DNA of 64,000 nt from an uncultured Neomegalonema sp. (GCA_937990185.1 CALKBI010000017.1:57406-121405); one strand, 5' to 3'. Positions 27,035-36,019 are shown, numbered from the stretch's first letter. Notes: generated by a model not told the origin, from the sequence alone. A program made the numbers and translations.

Positions 27035-27529
27035 CTACGCCAACCCCACTTCGCCAAGAATGAAATCAGCAATCCCGGAAATATCATTCAGGTTCCGTTG
27101 GGGACGGTCGATATCGAGCGGTGTGTCAGTCGCTATTAGTTTAATCGAGTTGTCACCTGTGGCGATCAGGTCTTTACCTGCCTCCAGCCGATAGGCTTCG
27201 ATTTTCGGGTGAACGTCACGTTTATAGCCTTCGATCAACACGAGATCACATGGCGACAATCTGCTTATCAACGCATCCAATGTTGGTTCCTGCTCATCTC
27301 GCAATTCGTGTATCAACGCCCAACGAGCGCCGGACCCGACGAGTACTTCACGAGCGCCCGCTTCCCGGTGCCGATAACTATCCCGGCCTTTATGGTCGAC
27401 ATCGAAAGCATGATGCGCGTGCTTGATTGTCGAGACAGAAAAGCCCCTACCAGAAATTTCGGCAACCAACCGTTCAACCAAAGTCGTCTTGCCGTTGTTC
27501 TTCCAACCAGTCACGCCGTACAGCTTCAC
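27035..27529 (-). CDS. mobB: Molybdopterin-guanine dinucleotide biosynthesis protein B
   Basis: This 164-residue GTP-binding protein assists MobA in making the guanine dinucleotide form of the molybdenum cofactor. The P-loop GVTGWKNNGKTTLVERL is at residues 5-21, followed by STIKHAHHAFDVDHKGRDSY, the characteristic MobB signature (HK-D-x-S-R-like). DLVLIEGYKRDVHPKIEAY is also typical. It overlaps mobA by four bases upstream and abuts moeA downstream. Confidence 0.93.
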   Translation of the reverse strand: MKLYGVTGWKNNGKTTLVERLVAEISGRGFSVSTIKHAHHAFDVDHKGRDSYRHREAGAREVLVGSGARWALIHELRDEQEPTLDALISRLSPCDLVLIEGYKRDVHPKIEAYRLEAGKDLIATGDNSIKLIATDTPLDIDRPQRNLNDISGIADFILGEVGLA

Positions 27530-28131
27530 AGCAGCAACCTTTCCGCCTCGATCAAATCTTCCGGCGTGTTGACGTTGAAAAAGGGATCGAACGGTTCTGC
27601 TTCAAACACCGCCTCAGCACATCCATGCTTTCCGGTCCAACGATCCACCTTTCGCATACCGGCATCCATTGCTTCCTGCAGGTCTTCGGCCAAAGCAACC
27701 GGCCAAAACCCGAAGACGGGATGAGTCCGATCTCCTGTTTTTGCACAAGCCAAAGGAACACCCTGTGCTTCAGCAGATTGTTTTAAGCCTGAGACCAGAT
27801 TGTTTGGGAAAAAGGGAGTATCAACAGCAATCGTGACAATGTGACTTGCCCCTTCACGTTTTGCGTAATCAAGCCCCGCTAACACTCCTGCCAATGGCCC
27901 GGAGCGGCTTTCGTCAAGATCAGGGATCACTGCTAGTTCTGTTGAAAACCGACTCCCGTCCCCATTCGCATTAATGACAATAGAGTCTATTTGAGGAGCA
28001 AAACGTTCAACCGCGCGATCAAGCAAAGTCCTGCCACCAAGCATGATTAATGCCTTATCACCCGGAGACTCCGCAGCTCCGCCCATGCGCCGCGCTAAAC
28101 CACCCGCAAGTATCACTCCATAAGTTTTCAT
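27526..28131 (-). CDS. mobA: Molybdenum cofactor guanylyltransferase MobA
   Basis: This protein of about 201 residues joins GMP to molybdopterin. The start is taken at ATG 28131 because the nucleotide-binding motif VILAGGLARRMGG must be close to the N-terminus; the frame continues to 28215 but overlaps nnrU. Other features are ALIMLGGRTLLDRAVERF, VIPDLDESRSGPLAGVLAGL (20) and VDTPFFPNNLV. The start overlaps the nnrU stop and its stop overlaps the mobB start, all by four bases, giving a tightly coupled operon. Confidence 0.93.
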   Translation of the reverse strand: MKTYGVILAGGLARRMGGAAESPGDKALIMLGGRTLLDRAVERFAPQIDSIVINANGDGSRFSTELAVIPDLDESRSGPLAGVLAGLDYAKREGASHIVTIAVDTPFFPNNLVSGLKQSAEAQGVPLACAKTGDRTHPVFGFWPVALAEDLQEAMDAGMRKVDRWTGKHGCAEAVFEAEPFDPFFNVNTPEDLIEAERLLL

Positions 28132-28682
28132 CCCAGCGGTGATACTCCAATAAGCCAAGCGTGGCCTGCAAAAAACAAAACCCAAGCCGCCAACCCGACT
28201 GGAATTGCTGCCCAAGCGATTATCACATTGTCTGAGGCATGCGGTAAAGCCGGTTTCCCCGAGGCGCGATTGAGAACAACCACCTCAGCCACGGCCCAAG
28301 CCAATAATCCGCCAAACAACACAACCGATCTAACATCTCCATTTACAATCAAATGTACGACCGCCCATATCTTGAAACCTGTCAGTTGTGGGTGTCGAAC
28401 ACGCGCCCGCAATGCGCTACCGGGATAACTGCCAACATAAAGGATAAAGGCCAAAACGATCGCAGCGAATCCGATGTGTCTCACGCTCTGAGGCGCAGAC
28501 CATAGAGTCTCCGCCGAAGCCATAGGGTAACCTTTGATCATCAGCCAAACACTGAATATCAATATCAGAGCAATAACGATTTTCCGTGGAACAGTCGGAA
28601 TACCCTTTACAAAATCCGGCACAATACGATGCGCCAAATGTGCGAATGTAAAAAGCCCTAAGCCCAAAATGAGATACGTCAT
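28128..28682 (-). CDS. nnrU: NnrU family membrane protein
   Basis: This 184-residue protein has about six hydrophobic segments and the family features LFTFAHLAHRIVP, YPGSALRARVRHPQLTGFK (19) and WAVVHLIVNGDVRSVVLFGG (20). NnrU was first described near nitric-oxide/nitrite reductase genes and is needed for their activity in Rhodobacter, probably by way of cofactor or heme-isoprenoid metabolism; it is also related to 15-cis-zeta-carotene isomerase. Its position in an overlapping string with the Mo cofactor genes is suggestive, but no denitrification gene is in the window. The start overlaps the GNAT gene stop by four bases. Confidence 0.88.
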   Translation of the reverse strand: MTYLILGLGLFTFAHLAHRIVPDFVKGIPTVPRKIVIALILIFSVWLMIKGYPMASAETLWSAPQSVRHIGFAAIVLAFILYVGSYPGSALRARVRHPQLTGFKIWAVVHLIVNGDVRSVVLFGGLLAWAVAEVVVLNRASGKPALPHASDNVIIAWAAIPVGLAAWVLFFAGHAWLIGVSPLG

Positions 28683-29134
28683 TTTGGTTTTCCCGCAGCC
28701 TTTTTTATCTCGCCCCGTTCATTATCAAGCCATCGCTCCATAACAACAGTTTCCGCATCATCATACCCAAGCTGTTCGTAAAATGCGACCGTGGCAGCAT
28801 TCGTTTGCCTCACCATCAAATGCATTTTGGGCATATTATGCGCTCGTCCCCATTTTTCTGCGGCGGCCATCGCCTTTCGACCCCACCCTTCGCGCCGATG
28901 TTCGGGGTGGACAGCGAGGTAATACACCCAAGCACGATGACCGTCATGTCCAACCATAAAGGTCGCGATAATGTTGCCATCCGGTGCCGCCACAAAGATT
29001 TCTGTATTTGGATTGCCTTGCGCCAAAGCGATATCTGCTTCGGGAGGATTCCAAGGCCGTATCAAATCGCACGCAGTCCATAACGCAATAATTGCGCAGG
29101 ATTCATAATCATGCATCGGACGAAAATTTGTCAT
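28679..29134 (-). CDS. GNAT family N-acetyltransferase (YpeA-like)
   Basis: This protein of about 151 residues (start at MTNFRP, 29134) has the GNAT fold. The acetyl-CoA loop is seen as VHPEHRREGWGRKAMAAAE, preceded by VYYLAVHP and followed by LMVRQTNAATVAFYEQLGYD. The N-terminal CDLIRPWNPPEADIALA is typical of the YpeA subgroup, whose substrate is unknown. It is the first gene of the five-gene leftward run GNAT-nnrU-mobA-mobB-moeA. Confidence 0.86.
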   Translation of the reverse strand: MTNFRPMHDYESCAIIALWTACDLIRPWNPPEADIALAQGNPNTEIFVAAPDGNIIATFMVGHDGHRAWVYYLAVHPEHRREGWGRKAMAAAEKWGRAHNMPKMHLMVRQTNAATVAFYEQLGYDDAETVVMERWLDNERGEIKKAAGKPK

Positions 29135-29515
29135 ACTGCTTTTACGGCTTTTCAGGAGTATATCGTCGTCGATGAAATGATCCGCTGCAATCTTTATTAG
29201 CATCGCGGAAAGAACAAATTCATCATAAGCTATAAGTTGCGCGGCAATTTTGAAGCAAAACAGACGTCAAAAGCCAGCGATCCCTCATTGTGCTTGCCCG
29301 CATGTCGCCATAACCATTGGCATTGTTAACTGGACAGTGAACACAAATTTGTGTCAAAAACACTGTTCAACACATAGTGTTACACTCAGTTCGAAAGTAA
29401 TCATACTCTACAACATTGCATACGTTCCACGGCTTCAATGCAAAACGAAAATGACACCATCGGACACTTAATAATTTGCTAGTTCCTGACCAGACACACA
29501 CATTCGAATATATTT
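29135..29515. promoter_or_regulatory. Divergent intergenic region with a nested palindrome
   Basis: This 380-bp AT-rich gap lies between the GNAT/moeA run and a rightward glycosyltransferase cluster. It holds a perfect 14-bp palindrome, ACACAAATTTGTGT, at 29341-29354. The palindrome is itself flanked by ACAGTG (29334-29339) and CACTGT, and a looser AACACT/AGTGTT pair follows. This looks like an operator or paired operators for a dimeric regulator. No gene is supported in the gap. Confidence 0.45.
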
Positions 29516-30595
29516 ATGAGCCATGGAAAAAATAAACAATTCCGCATCCTTCAATTGATGCTCTCTACGCAAGAAGGAGGTGCGGAAAATTTCTGTGAAA
29601 AGCTCACACTGGCGTTTGATGAGCGCGGCATTGAACAAAAAATCATAATTGAACCCTTTCCCACGCGGGAAGAGCGCTTAAACCACGCGCAAAACCTAGT
29701 TGTGGACCCGATCAAGTTTGGCGGCATCAATCGGCTGTTTGCAAAACAAAAGCTAAGGCGGTCTATCGACGCCTTTGATCCTAACATTATCATCACCTGG
29801 ATGAACCGCGCCTCACGGCGTGTACCTGCTGGCCTGCCCTATCCAGTCATTGGCAGGCTCGGGGGATATTATAAGCTGCGGTATTATAAGAACTGTTCTC
29901 ATCTTGTAGGAATTACGCCAGACTTACTCCACCACATACGTGAAAATGGATGGCCAGATGAACGCTCCAGCTTAATTCCGAATTTTGGAGAAACCCCCCG
30001 CCCACTTAACGATCCTGCAATCGCCCGTCACTCCATGCGCTCTGAGCACGACATCCCGTCGGATGCACCCGTCATTTTGGCACTTGGGCGGCTCCACGAG
30101 GTCAAAGCGCATGACATTCTTTTAAAAAGCCTCGCCAATATTGACAAAGCACACCTCCTCCTTGCCGGAGACGGTCCACTACGTTCATTTTTGGAAAACC
30201 TTGCAATAGAGCTTGGTATTTCAGATCGAGTGCATTTTCTCGGATGGCGAAACGACGTAGCGCAACTCTTTGCTACCGCAGATATTTCAGTCTTTCCCTC
30301 ACGTTACGAGCCGAATGGAACCGTTATTATGGAGTCCTGGGCACATCAAACACCTTTGATTGCATCTCGATCAAAAGGCGCTGAATGGCTCGTGGATAAC
30401 GACAAAAACGGCCTTCTCTTCCCTATAGATGATGTGTCGGGGTTACAAAAATCGATTGAAAGACTCATCCATGACCCGACCTTATCAAAAACCCTAGTGA
30501 GTGGCGGGAATGAAAAATTTTCTCGCTCATTTTCAAAAGAAAAAGTAGTCGACGCATACCTCACCTTATTCACATCACTACTCAAAGACGGTTAG
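29516..30595 (+). CDS. Glycosyltransferase family 4-like protein
   Basis: This 359-residue protein is a GT-B retaining glycosyltransferase that would act at the cytoplasmic face of the membrane on a polysaccharide or lipid acceptor. The N-terminal domain begins FRILQLMLSTQEGGAENFCE. The C-terminal nucleotide-sugar domain shows ALGRLHEVKAHDILLKSL, LLLAGDGPLRSFLENLA, FLGWRNDV and the E-x7-E-like motif in VFPSRYEPNGTVIMESWAHQ (20). It is the first of three closely packed rightward genes (gaps of 3 bp and an overlap), so probably one operon for a surface glycan. Donor and acceptor are unknown. Confidence 0.88.
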   Translation: MSHGKNKQFRILQLMLSTQEGGAENFCEKLTLAFDERGIEQKIIIEPFPTREERLNHAQNLVVDPIKFGGINRLFAKQKLRRSIDAFDPNIIITWMNRASRRVPAGLPYPVIGRLGGYYKLRYYKNCSHLVGITPDLLHHIRENGWPDERSSLIPNFGETPRPLNDPAIARHSMRSEHDIPSDAPVILALGRLHEVKAHDILLKSLANIDKAHLLLAGDGPLRSFLENLAIELGISDRVHFLGWRNDVAQLFATADISVFPSRYEPNGTVIMESWAHQTPLIASRSKGAEWLVDNDKNGLLFPIDDVSGLQKSIERLIHDPTLSKTLVSGGNEKFSRSFSKEKVVDAYLTLFTSLLKDG

Positions 30596-30598
30596 TTC

Positions 30599-31489
30599 AT
30601 GTTCCCATTCAACATTAAGCGGCTTATCCGTAAAAACGAGATCAGCACAAGCCGTCGCATCAATGCTTTAGCGTGGGAGAGGGAATTAGAAGACAAGGCT
30701 CTGTATAATACCACAAGCGGCATCTCCGCCCCGCGTGATACACCACTGATCGTCTCGCTAACGACTTTTAGCAGCCGTATTCAATCGGTTCATAAAACAA
30801 TCGAATCTCTCTTTAATCAGACCGTTAAGGCTGACCGAATTCTGTTGTGGGTTTGCGAAGATGACTTCACACCCGAAAGCATCCCTGAACTACTGAAATT
30901 ACAGGAAAAACGTGGATTAGAAGTTCGTTATTGCGAGCGTGATCTTGGACCTTACACAAAGTATCATTATACTGTGCTGGAATACCCGGATAGTCTTATC
31001 ATCACGGCTGATGACGATATCCTCTATCCGGTAGATTTCATCGAACAGCTTTATAAAGCGCACTGCAACGAGCCTAACATTGTGCATTGTCATCGTGCGC
31101 ATAAAATCAAACTCAACGCCGACGGAATGCCGCAGCTTTACAAACGATGGGATTTAAACACGTCTGATAGTGAAGCGAGCGGAACAATTTTTCCGACTGG
31201 CGTTTGCGGCGTCATTTACTTTCCAGGATGCTTTGCTCCAGAAATCAGTGACGTAGAAACATTTATGAAATTATGCCCGAAATCCGATGACGTTTGGTTG
31301 AAAGCAATGACCCATAAAAACGGTGTTTTGAGCAAAAAGATTCCACAACTAAGGGACCACGCACAACGCTTTCAGGTCATAGACGGCTCCCAGAAAGTTA
31401 GCCTCAAACGAGCAAATAAAAATCCAGTCACCGGAAATGATGCAAAATTTAAAGTCGTCATTGATCATTTTAAACTGACTTTTCCATGA
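30599..31489 (+). CDS. Glycosyltransferase-like protein with DxD motif
   Basis: This 296-residue protein resembles GT-A-type glycosyltransferases. After an N-terminal helix region, PLIVSLTTFSSRIQSVHKTI (20) begins the nucleotide-sugar fold, and the metal-binding segment is ITADDDILYPVDFIEQLY. A C-terminal segment, MKLCPKSDDVWLKAMT, is typical of a group annotated only as hypothetical or family 2-like. It starts 3 bp after the preceding glycosyltransferase and overlaps the next gene (ATGAG). The sugar is unknown. Confidence 0.75.
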   Translation: MFPFNIKRLIRKNEISTSRRINALAWERELEDKALYNTTSGISAPRDTPLIVSLTTFSSRIQSVHKTIESLFNQTVKADRILLWVCEDDFTPESIPELLKLQEKRGLEVRYCERDLGPYTKYHYTVLEYPDSLIITADDDILYPVDFIEQLYKAHCNEPNIVHCHRAHKIKLNADGMPQLYKRWDLNTSDSEASGTIFPTGVCGVIYFPGCFAPEISDVETFMKLCPKSDDVWLKAMTHKNGVLSKKIPQLRDHAQRFQVIDGSQKVSLKRANKNPVTGNDAKFKVVIDHFKLTFP

Positions 31490-32517
31490 GTAATTCGCTG
31501 CAGCGCATTCTTCTTGTCGGCTTTGCTCAGCTACGCCGTCACGGAAATACCCGCGTTAGCTGGTTTATAAAGTTGCATCGTGGTTTGATTCAAAACGGAC
31601 ATTACGTTCATTTTTTCAGCGACCGTGATACTGCTGCATTTGAAGCACCGTTTGGGCTGCGCGACTTGGGTAAGAAAAAAGCCAATAAGCGTTTGATTGA
31701 AACCGCAGCAGAGATTGAACCGTCGCTCATCATTATTGGCCACGCGGACATCATCAGCAATGAAACGATAAAAGCGCTCAAAGAAGCTCATTCCTGCGCA
31801 ATTGTTCATTGCAATAACGATCCTCTTTTCATTCCATCAAACGTGCAGCGTATTCAAGAGCGCCTAAGCGTTTGCGACAACGCATTCATCTCGACGGGCA
31901 AACTCACCATAGATGAGATTCTTCCTGAGCTAACCGAGCGCACTTTCCACATGCCCAATCCGGTCGATCCTGCAATTGAAAGATTCGACGTCTCATCAAC
32001 CCCAGCCGCACAATTACAACGTGATTTAATTTTTTGCGGCAATGCGACAAAGTTCACTAAACGCGGAGAAACTGTATCGTGGTTGAAAGAAAAACTTTCT
32101 CCCTCAGTGCGCTTTGATGCGTTCGGCTTTTTCGGAAAAGATCCAGTCTGGGGAAAAGATTACGACGCAGCACTCGCTTCATCTGCAATGGGTGTGAATT
32201 TGAATAGAGACGAAGGCCATCATTGGTACTCTTCCGCGCGCATGGCTCAGCTTGGTGGCAATGGTTTGCTTGTCTTTACTCATAGTAAAAATCAATTCCA
32301 AACGCTATTCCCCGACGGCTCCCTTGTATATTATGATGAGTTAGACCAGCTCAAAGAGCAGATCGAATACTTTACAAAAAATGACGTTGATCGCGCTGAA
32401 CAAGCATCCCGCACGCGTCAATTCTTCCACGACGAGATCAACAATTCGCTTTACGCTCAATACATTATTGAGCAATCGCTCAGTCTACCATTTTCCCACG
32501 GCTACGTCTGGATCTAA
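31486..32517 (+). CDS. CgeB-like glycosyltransferase
   Basis: This 343-residue protein has a GT-B look: an N-terminal domain starting RILLVGFAQLRRHGNTRVSW (20), IIIGHADII, then a C-terminal domain with GVNLNRDEGHHWYSSARMAQ (20) and LGGNGLLVFTHSKN, as in the CgeB/spore-protein-like glycosyltransferases (Glyco_trans_1_2). The C-terminus TRQFFHDEINNSLYAQYIIE (20) is also typical. It overlaps the previous gene by four bases, and its last 33 bases overlap the end of the convergent YrbL-like gene. Confidence 0.78.
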   Translation: MSNSLQRILLVGFAQLRRHGNTRVSWFIKLHRGLIQNGHYVHFFSDRDTAAFEAPFGLRDLGKKKANKRLIETAAEIEPSLIIIGHADIISNETIKALKEAHSCAIVHCNNDPLFIPSNVQRIQERLSVCDNAFISTGKLTIDEILPELTERTFHMPNPVDPAIERFDVSSTPAAQLQRDLIFCGNATKFTKRGETVSWLKEKLSPSVRFDAFGFFGKDPVWGKDYDAALASSAMGVNLNRDEGHHWYSSARMAQLGGNGLLVFTHSKNQFQTLFPDGSLVYYDELDQLKEQIEYFTKNDVDRAEQASRTRQFFHDEINNSLYAQYIIEQSLSLPFSHGYVWI

Positions 32518-33249
32518 TCCTAAAGCCTTGAGCTTGAAGGCGTTATCAAGCGGCTCTGTCCGTTGACGAACCCATCCTTTGTCAACCGCGAGACCCTTCG
32601 CGCAAAGGTTATTAAAATCTTCTAATCGTTTATCGAACTGGTCAAGGCGTCTCTCAATTTGTCTCCGCCGCATACTAGGAAGTAATTTTCCCAAAGGGAG
32701 TGCTTCTCCGCTCCCTAGCCCGTCGATGACTGCCAAACGCCAATGATTTTTGTCTTTATTGATTACAATATTGTGCAACAGCAATTGACGGGACGGTACA
32801 GCAACCTCGCGCCATTCCTCTTTGAATAACGCGACCGCCCTCTTTAATTCTGCGGTAACACCATTCCGGACCATCTCCATTTCTACTGTATCCGAGACAT
32901 TACCGTCAGCGTTTCGAAATAATGTAAGCAGTAACCCGGACCCAAATGGCGTATTCACCCAACCATGACATTTAGGAATTAAACGACCTGCCGCCTCAGG
33001 CGCAAACGTCTCTAATGCTCCCAGAACTCTGTATTCTTCTTGATTTTCATCAAAAGCATCAAGGCTACGAAGCCGCTTATAAATCGGAGCCTTAGCTTTT
33101 TTAAATGCCGGACTACGATCGACCCGATTTACTTTGACGCATAGATTGGTTTTTTCCGGAACAGTAAAACAGCAGCGGTTTCCGCCAGCAGCAAAAAAAT
33201 CATCGAGGCTAAGATCGATTGTCTGCATGGAATCTTGGGCTATTCTCAT
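32485..33249 (-). CDS. YrbL family protein (PhoP-regulated-type kinase-like fold)
   Basis: This protein of about 254 residues (start at 33249 or 33228; the longer frame to 33303 overlaps trkH) matches the 'PhoP regulatory network protein YrbL' family. Features are the N-terminal FAAGGNRCCFTVPEKTNLCV (20), the basic segment KAPIYKRLRSLDAF and the late RQLLLHNIVINKD, which resembles the catalytic loop of protein-kinase-like enzymes (with His-Asn in place of HxD). The activity is unknown. Its placement right after three glycosyltransferases could mean a LPS-core kinase-like role, but it is on the opposite strand and convergent, so this is speculative. Confidence 0.75.
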   Translation of the reverse strand: MRIAQDSMQTIDLSLDDFFAAGGNRCCFTVPEKTNLCVKVNRVDRSPAFKKAKAPIYKRLRSLDAFDENQEEYRVLGALETFAPEAAGRLIPKCHGWVNTPFGSGLLLTLFRNADGNVSDTVEMEMVRNGVTAELKRAVALFKEEWREVAVPSRQLLLHNIVINKDKNHWRLAVIDGLGSGEALPLGKLLPSMRRRQIERRLDQFDKRLEDFNNLCAKGLAVDKGWVRQRTEPLDNAFKLKALGLDPDVAVGKW

Positions 33250-33262
33250 CAAACTACCCTGA

Positions 33263-34711
33263 TTACCGCCGCCAAAATGCAGGCGCGAGCATGACAAAGA
33301 CACTCAATAATTCTAAACGGCCAATGATCATCGCAACAATGCATGTCCACTTTGCCGAGACTGGCAAGCTCGCATAATTTCCATTTGGGCCGATAATATC
33401 TCCAAGTCCCGGTCCCACATTTCCAAGGGTCGCAACTGCACCGGATAAAGCGGTTACTAAGTCTAAGCCAATGAAACTCAATGTCATTGTGACGGCAGCG
33501 AGCGATAGGAAAAACATCATGAAGAATGCCATCACTGAAGACAGCACCTGCTCGGATATTGGTCGCCCATCATAGCGCGCTCTGATCACTGAAGACGGGT
33601 TATGGATTGCACGAACTTGCGCCCGAATAGCGGCCGCCAAAACCTGATAGCGGAAGATCTTGACCGAGCAGCTTGTAGACCCAGCACATCCACCGCTGAG
33701 AGCGATGAGAAAGAACACCATCATCGCGAACGGTCCCCAAAGCTGGAAATCTTCTGTGGCATAACCTGTGCCTGTAATGATCGAAATTGTATTGAACAGC
33801 GCGCTTCTAAAGCTGCCCTCGATTTCTCCGGTTTGAGACCATCTTACATAGGCAAGCACCACCACAACCAACGCCACCAACATAAAAAATGTACGCACTT
33901 GGGGGTCGCGCAAAAGGGGCTTCGCGGAGCCATTTAGCAGTTGAACGAACCGCACATAAGGTAACGCGGACAACAGCATGAACATCGCGGCGAAATAGTG
34001 AATTGAAGGGATATCATAATGCCCCATCGACGCATCGTAATTGGCAAGCCCACCGGTTGCGATGGTCGTCATAGCGTGTACCAACGCATCAAACGGCAGC
34101 ATCCCACACGCCGTGTAAACAAGAACAGCCGCCAAAGTCAGACCGAGATAAATATACCCCAACTGAGCGGCAATCGCAGCGGCTCGAGGTAGGATTTTTC
34201 CAAATGTATCAAAGGCTTCAGAGCGAAATAGCTGCATCCCGCCAACTTGAAGCTGCGGTAGAACTGCGATGGCAACAACGACGATCCCAATTCCGCCAAT
34301 CCATTGCAGCACCCCTCGCCACAGCAACACGCCTGCTGAGGTATTATCCAACCCGACCAGTACCGTCGCCCCAGTAGTTGTAATACCGGACACGGCCTCG
34401 AAGAACGCATCGACAAAGCTCAAACCGACGCTGCTGAACATAAACGGCAATGCACCAAGTAACGGCAGCACGACCCACGCAGCAGCGGTCAAAATAAAGG
34501 TTTGCTGAATGGACATCCCATCCGTGTTCTCTCCACGGCATGTGATGATGAGAGCGAAACTCACGACCAGCGTAATGATTGCGGACAGCAAAAACGCGCG
34601 CCAATCCGCATCCGAAGACAAGGCATCGGCGATGGCCACCAAAATCATCGCCCCTCCGAGAAAGGCGATAAACAGGCCGATAATGTAGCCGATGGGCCGT
34701 AAGTCGAACAT
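33263..34711 (-). CDS. trkH: TrkH family potassium uptake protein
   Basis: This 482-residue membrane protein is the channel-like subunit of the Trk/Ktr K+ uptake system. Four pore-loop repeats are visible by their conserved Gly: SGITTTGATV, TTIATGGLANYD, NTISIITGTGYATED and ATLGNVGPGLGD. The N-terminus RPIGYIIGLFIAFLGGAMIL (20) and the segment SGGCAGSTSCSVKIFRY are family features. It needs the cytoplasmic NAD-binding partner TrkA, which is not in the window. It lies upstream of the YrbL gene in the same direction; the YrbL start follows the trkH stop closely. Confidence 0.94.
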   Translation of the reverse strand: MFDLRPIGYIIGLFIAFLGGAMILVAIADALSSDADWRAFLLSAIITLVVSFALIITCRGENTDGMSIQQTFILTAAAWVVLPLLGALPFMFSSVGLSFVDAFFEAVSGITTTGATVLVGLDNTSAGVLLWRGVLQWIGGIGIVVVAIAVLPQLQVGGMQLFRSEAFDTFGKILPRAAAIAAQLGYIYLGLTLAAVLVYTACGMLPFDALVHAMTTIATGGLANYDASMGHYDIPSIHYFAAMFMLLSALPYVRFVQLLNGSAKPLLRDPQVRTFFMLVALVVVVLAYVRWSQTGEIEGSFRSALFNTISIITGTGYATEDFQLWGPFAMMVFFLIALSGGCAGSTSCSVKIFRYQVLAAAIRAQVRAIHNPSSVIRARYDGRPISEQVLSSVMAFFMMFFLSLAAVTMTLSFIGLDLVTALSGAVATLGNVGPGLGDIIGPNGNYASLPVSAKWTCIVAMIIGRLELLSVFVMLAPAFWRR

Positions 34712-34811
34712 AAGGTTCAGCTATTACGGGACAGGCGCGCGCTGTCAACGCGATTGGATGTGGGAAAATCGACTAATAGGTGGCATGTTAACGGTTAGAG
34801 CCTTATCTTGG

Positions 34812-34985
34812 GTCTCGGCGGATACTGGGCTACGCGTTTAGGAGTCTGAATCCCTCTTGCCTTAAGCATCTCTGCGGGTGCTGTCCCTGCTCTGGATCGT
34901 GGTCCTAGGCACATGGCGCCCACCTGGTTAACCAGGCCTAGCGGGGATCAATAACTCCAACGGTTGTCTCGGGTCCGCCACTTCC
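34812..34985 (+). ncRNA. ssrS: Candidate 6S RNA
   Basis: 6S RNA, which mimics an open promoter and binds RNA polymerase, is encoded just upstream of the 5-formyl-THF cyclo-ligase gene (ygfA) in very many proteobacteria. Exactly this spot, 34712-34998, has a 287-bp gene-free, GC-richer stretch with strong pairing. Ends pair as ggcgga (34817-34822) with tccgcc (34974-34979). Inside is a long hairpin in which ggatcgtggtcctagg (from 34893) pairs with cctagcggggatc (34937-34949). The size of about 170 nt fits. Identity rests on synteny and foldability, not on a covariance score; the ends are approximate. Confidence 0.65.
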
Positions 34986-34998
34986 CTAACAAGGCAGC

Positions 34999-35574
34999 AT
35001 GACAGAGCTTCATGAGATCAAAGCACAAGCGCGGCGTGATGCACGAAAACGTAGGAAAACTGCGGCTTCCGAGCAAACCAGAGCTGCGGATTCTGCGCTT
35101 GCGGTGTTTGATGCAACCGTAGAGGTATCGCAAGGGGATGTGGTTGCGCTTTACCGTGCAATTCAGTCTGAGCTTGACCCCGTACCGCTCGCTGAGTCTC
35201 TTTGGAAAAGAGGCATAACCACTTGTTATCCTGTGGTAATTGCGCCTGACACGCCGCTGCAATTCCGCGCGGCAGACCGGAATACGGCTTTTATCCCCGG
35301 TGCTTTCGGGGCGGCGATCCCGGATGAGTCAGCGGAGATTGCCACGCCGAGCATTGTTATTGCTCCGTTATTAGCGTTCGACCGCGCGCTGTTCAGGCTC
35401 GGATATGGCGGCGGATTTTATGACCGCACGCTCGAATTGCTCAGGGCGGCGGCTCCGACGCGCGCTTACGGGTATGCGTATGCGGCGCAGGAAGTCGAGA
35501 CTGTGCCGATAGAGCGGACGGATCAGCGGCTTGACGGGGTGATTACCGAGGCGGGTTTCATAGAGCGCGCTTAG
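34999..35574 (+). CDS. 5-formyltetrahydrofolate cyclo-ligase
   Basis: This 191-residue enzyme uses ATP to convert 5-formyl-THF to 5,10-methenyl-THF, returning a storage or by-product folate to the one-carbon pool. Family motifs are the N-terminal basic segment QARRDARKRRKTAA, VVALYRAIQSELDPVPL, and the phosphate/folate loop FDRALFRLGYGGGFYDRTLE (20, residues about 125-145). It directly follows the 6S RNA candidate, the classic ssrS-ygfA arrangement. It is convergent with the cupin gene. Confidence 0.93.
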   Translation: MTELHEIKAQARRDARKRRKTAASEQTRAADSALAVFDATVEVSQGDVVALYRAIQSELDPVPLAESLWKRGITTCYPVVIAPDTPLQFRAADRNTAFIPGAFGAAIPDESAEIATPSIVIAPLLAFDRALFRLGYGGGFYDRTLELLRAAAPTRAYGYAYAAQEVETVPIERTDQRLDGVITEAGFIERA

Positions 35575-35584
35575 ACGATAAAGC

Positions 35585-36019
35585 TCAATCTTTACGGGGC
35601 GTTGGCCGCCAATCGGGGGGCGCCATTTCAAACGTCTCAAAGTCGAATCCCGGCGAGACGGTACAGCCCACCAAAGTCCAACCACCGAGCGATGTTGCGG
35701 TTTGCCACCAGTTTGGCGGGACGATGCGTTGGGGCAGTTGACCGGCCATAATTTCCGGCCCGAGCACCCATGCTTGGGCGTCGTGGCCATCGGGAGAGAC
35801 GGTCAGCGACAGCGGCGCACCGGCGTAGAAATGCCAGATTTCTGCGGCATCGACGCGGTGCCAGTGCGAGAAATCGCCGACATCGAGCAGGTAGTAAATC
35901 GAGGTTCCGACCGCGCGCTCGCCGTCGGCGGCATCGGCGCGCCACGTCTCCCGATACCATCCGCCCTCAGGGTGCGGCCGTAGGGACAGGTGCTTGATGA
36001 TGTCGTTCGCTGTGGTCAT
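35585..36019 (-). CDS. DUF985 cupin domain protein
   Basis: This protein of about 144 residues (start at 36019; frame open to 36028) is a single-domain RmlC-like cupin of the DUF985 family. Visible are HLSLRPHPEGGWYRETWRAD (20), SIYYLLDVGDFSHWHRVDAA (20), EIWHFYAGAPLSLTVSP, and PPNWWQTATSLGGWTLVGCT (20) with VSPGFDFETFEMAPP. The His/Glu residues in FSHWHRVDAAEIWHFY are those that usually bind a metal in cupins. The substrate is unknown; members have been linked with sugar or carbohydrate binding. Downstream lies 5-FCL, convergent. Confidence 0.88.
   Translation of the reverse strand: MTTANDIIKHLSLRPHPEGGWYRETWRADAADGERAVGTSIYYLLDVGDFSHWHRVDAAEIWHFYAGAPLSLTVSPDGHDAQAWVLGPEIMAGQLPQRIVPPNWWQTATSLGGWTLVGCTVSPGFDFETFEMAPPDWRPTPRKD

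Noticed and set aside
32485..32517. Overlap of the CgeB-like and YrbL-like genes as a sign of a sequencing error
   Set aside because: Both C-termini look natural and the genes are convergent; a 33-bp convergent overlap is acceptable.
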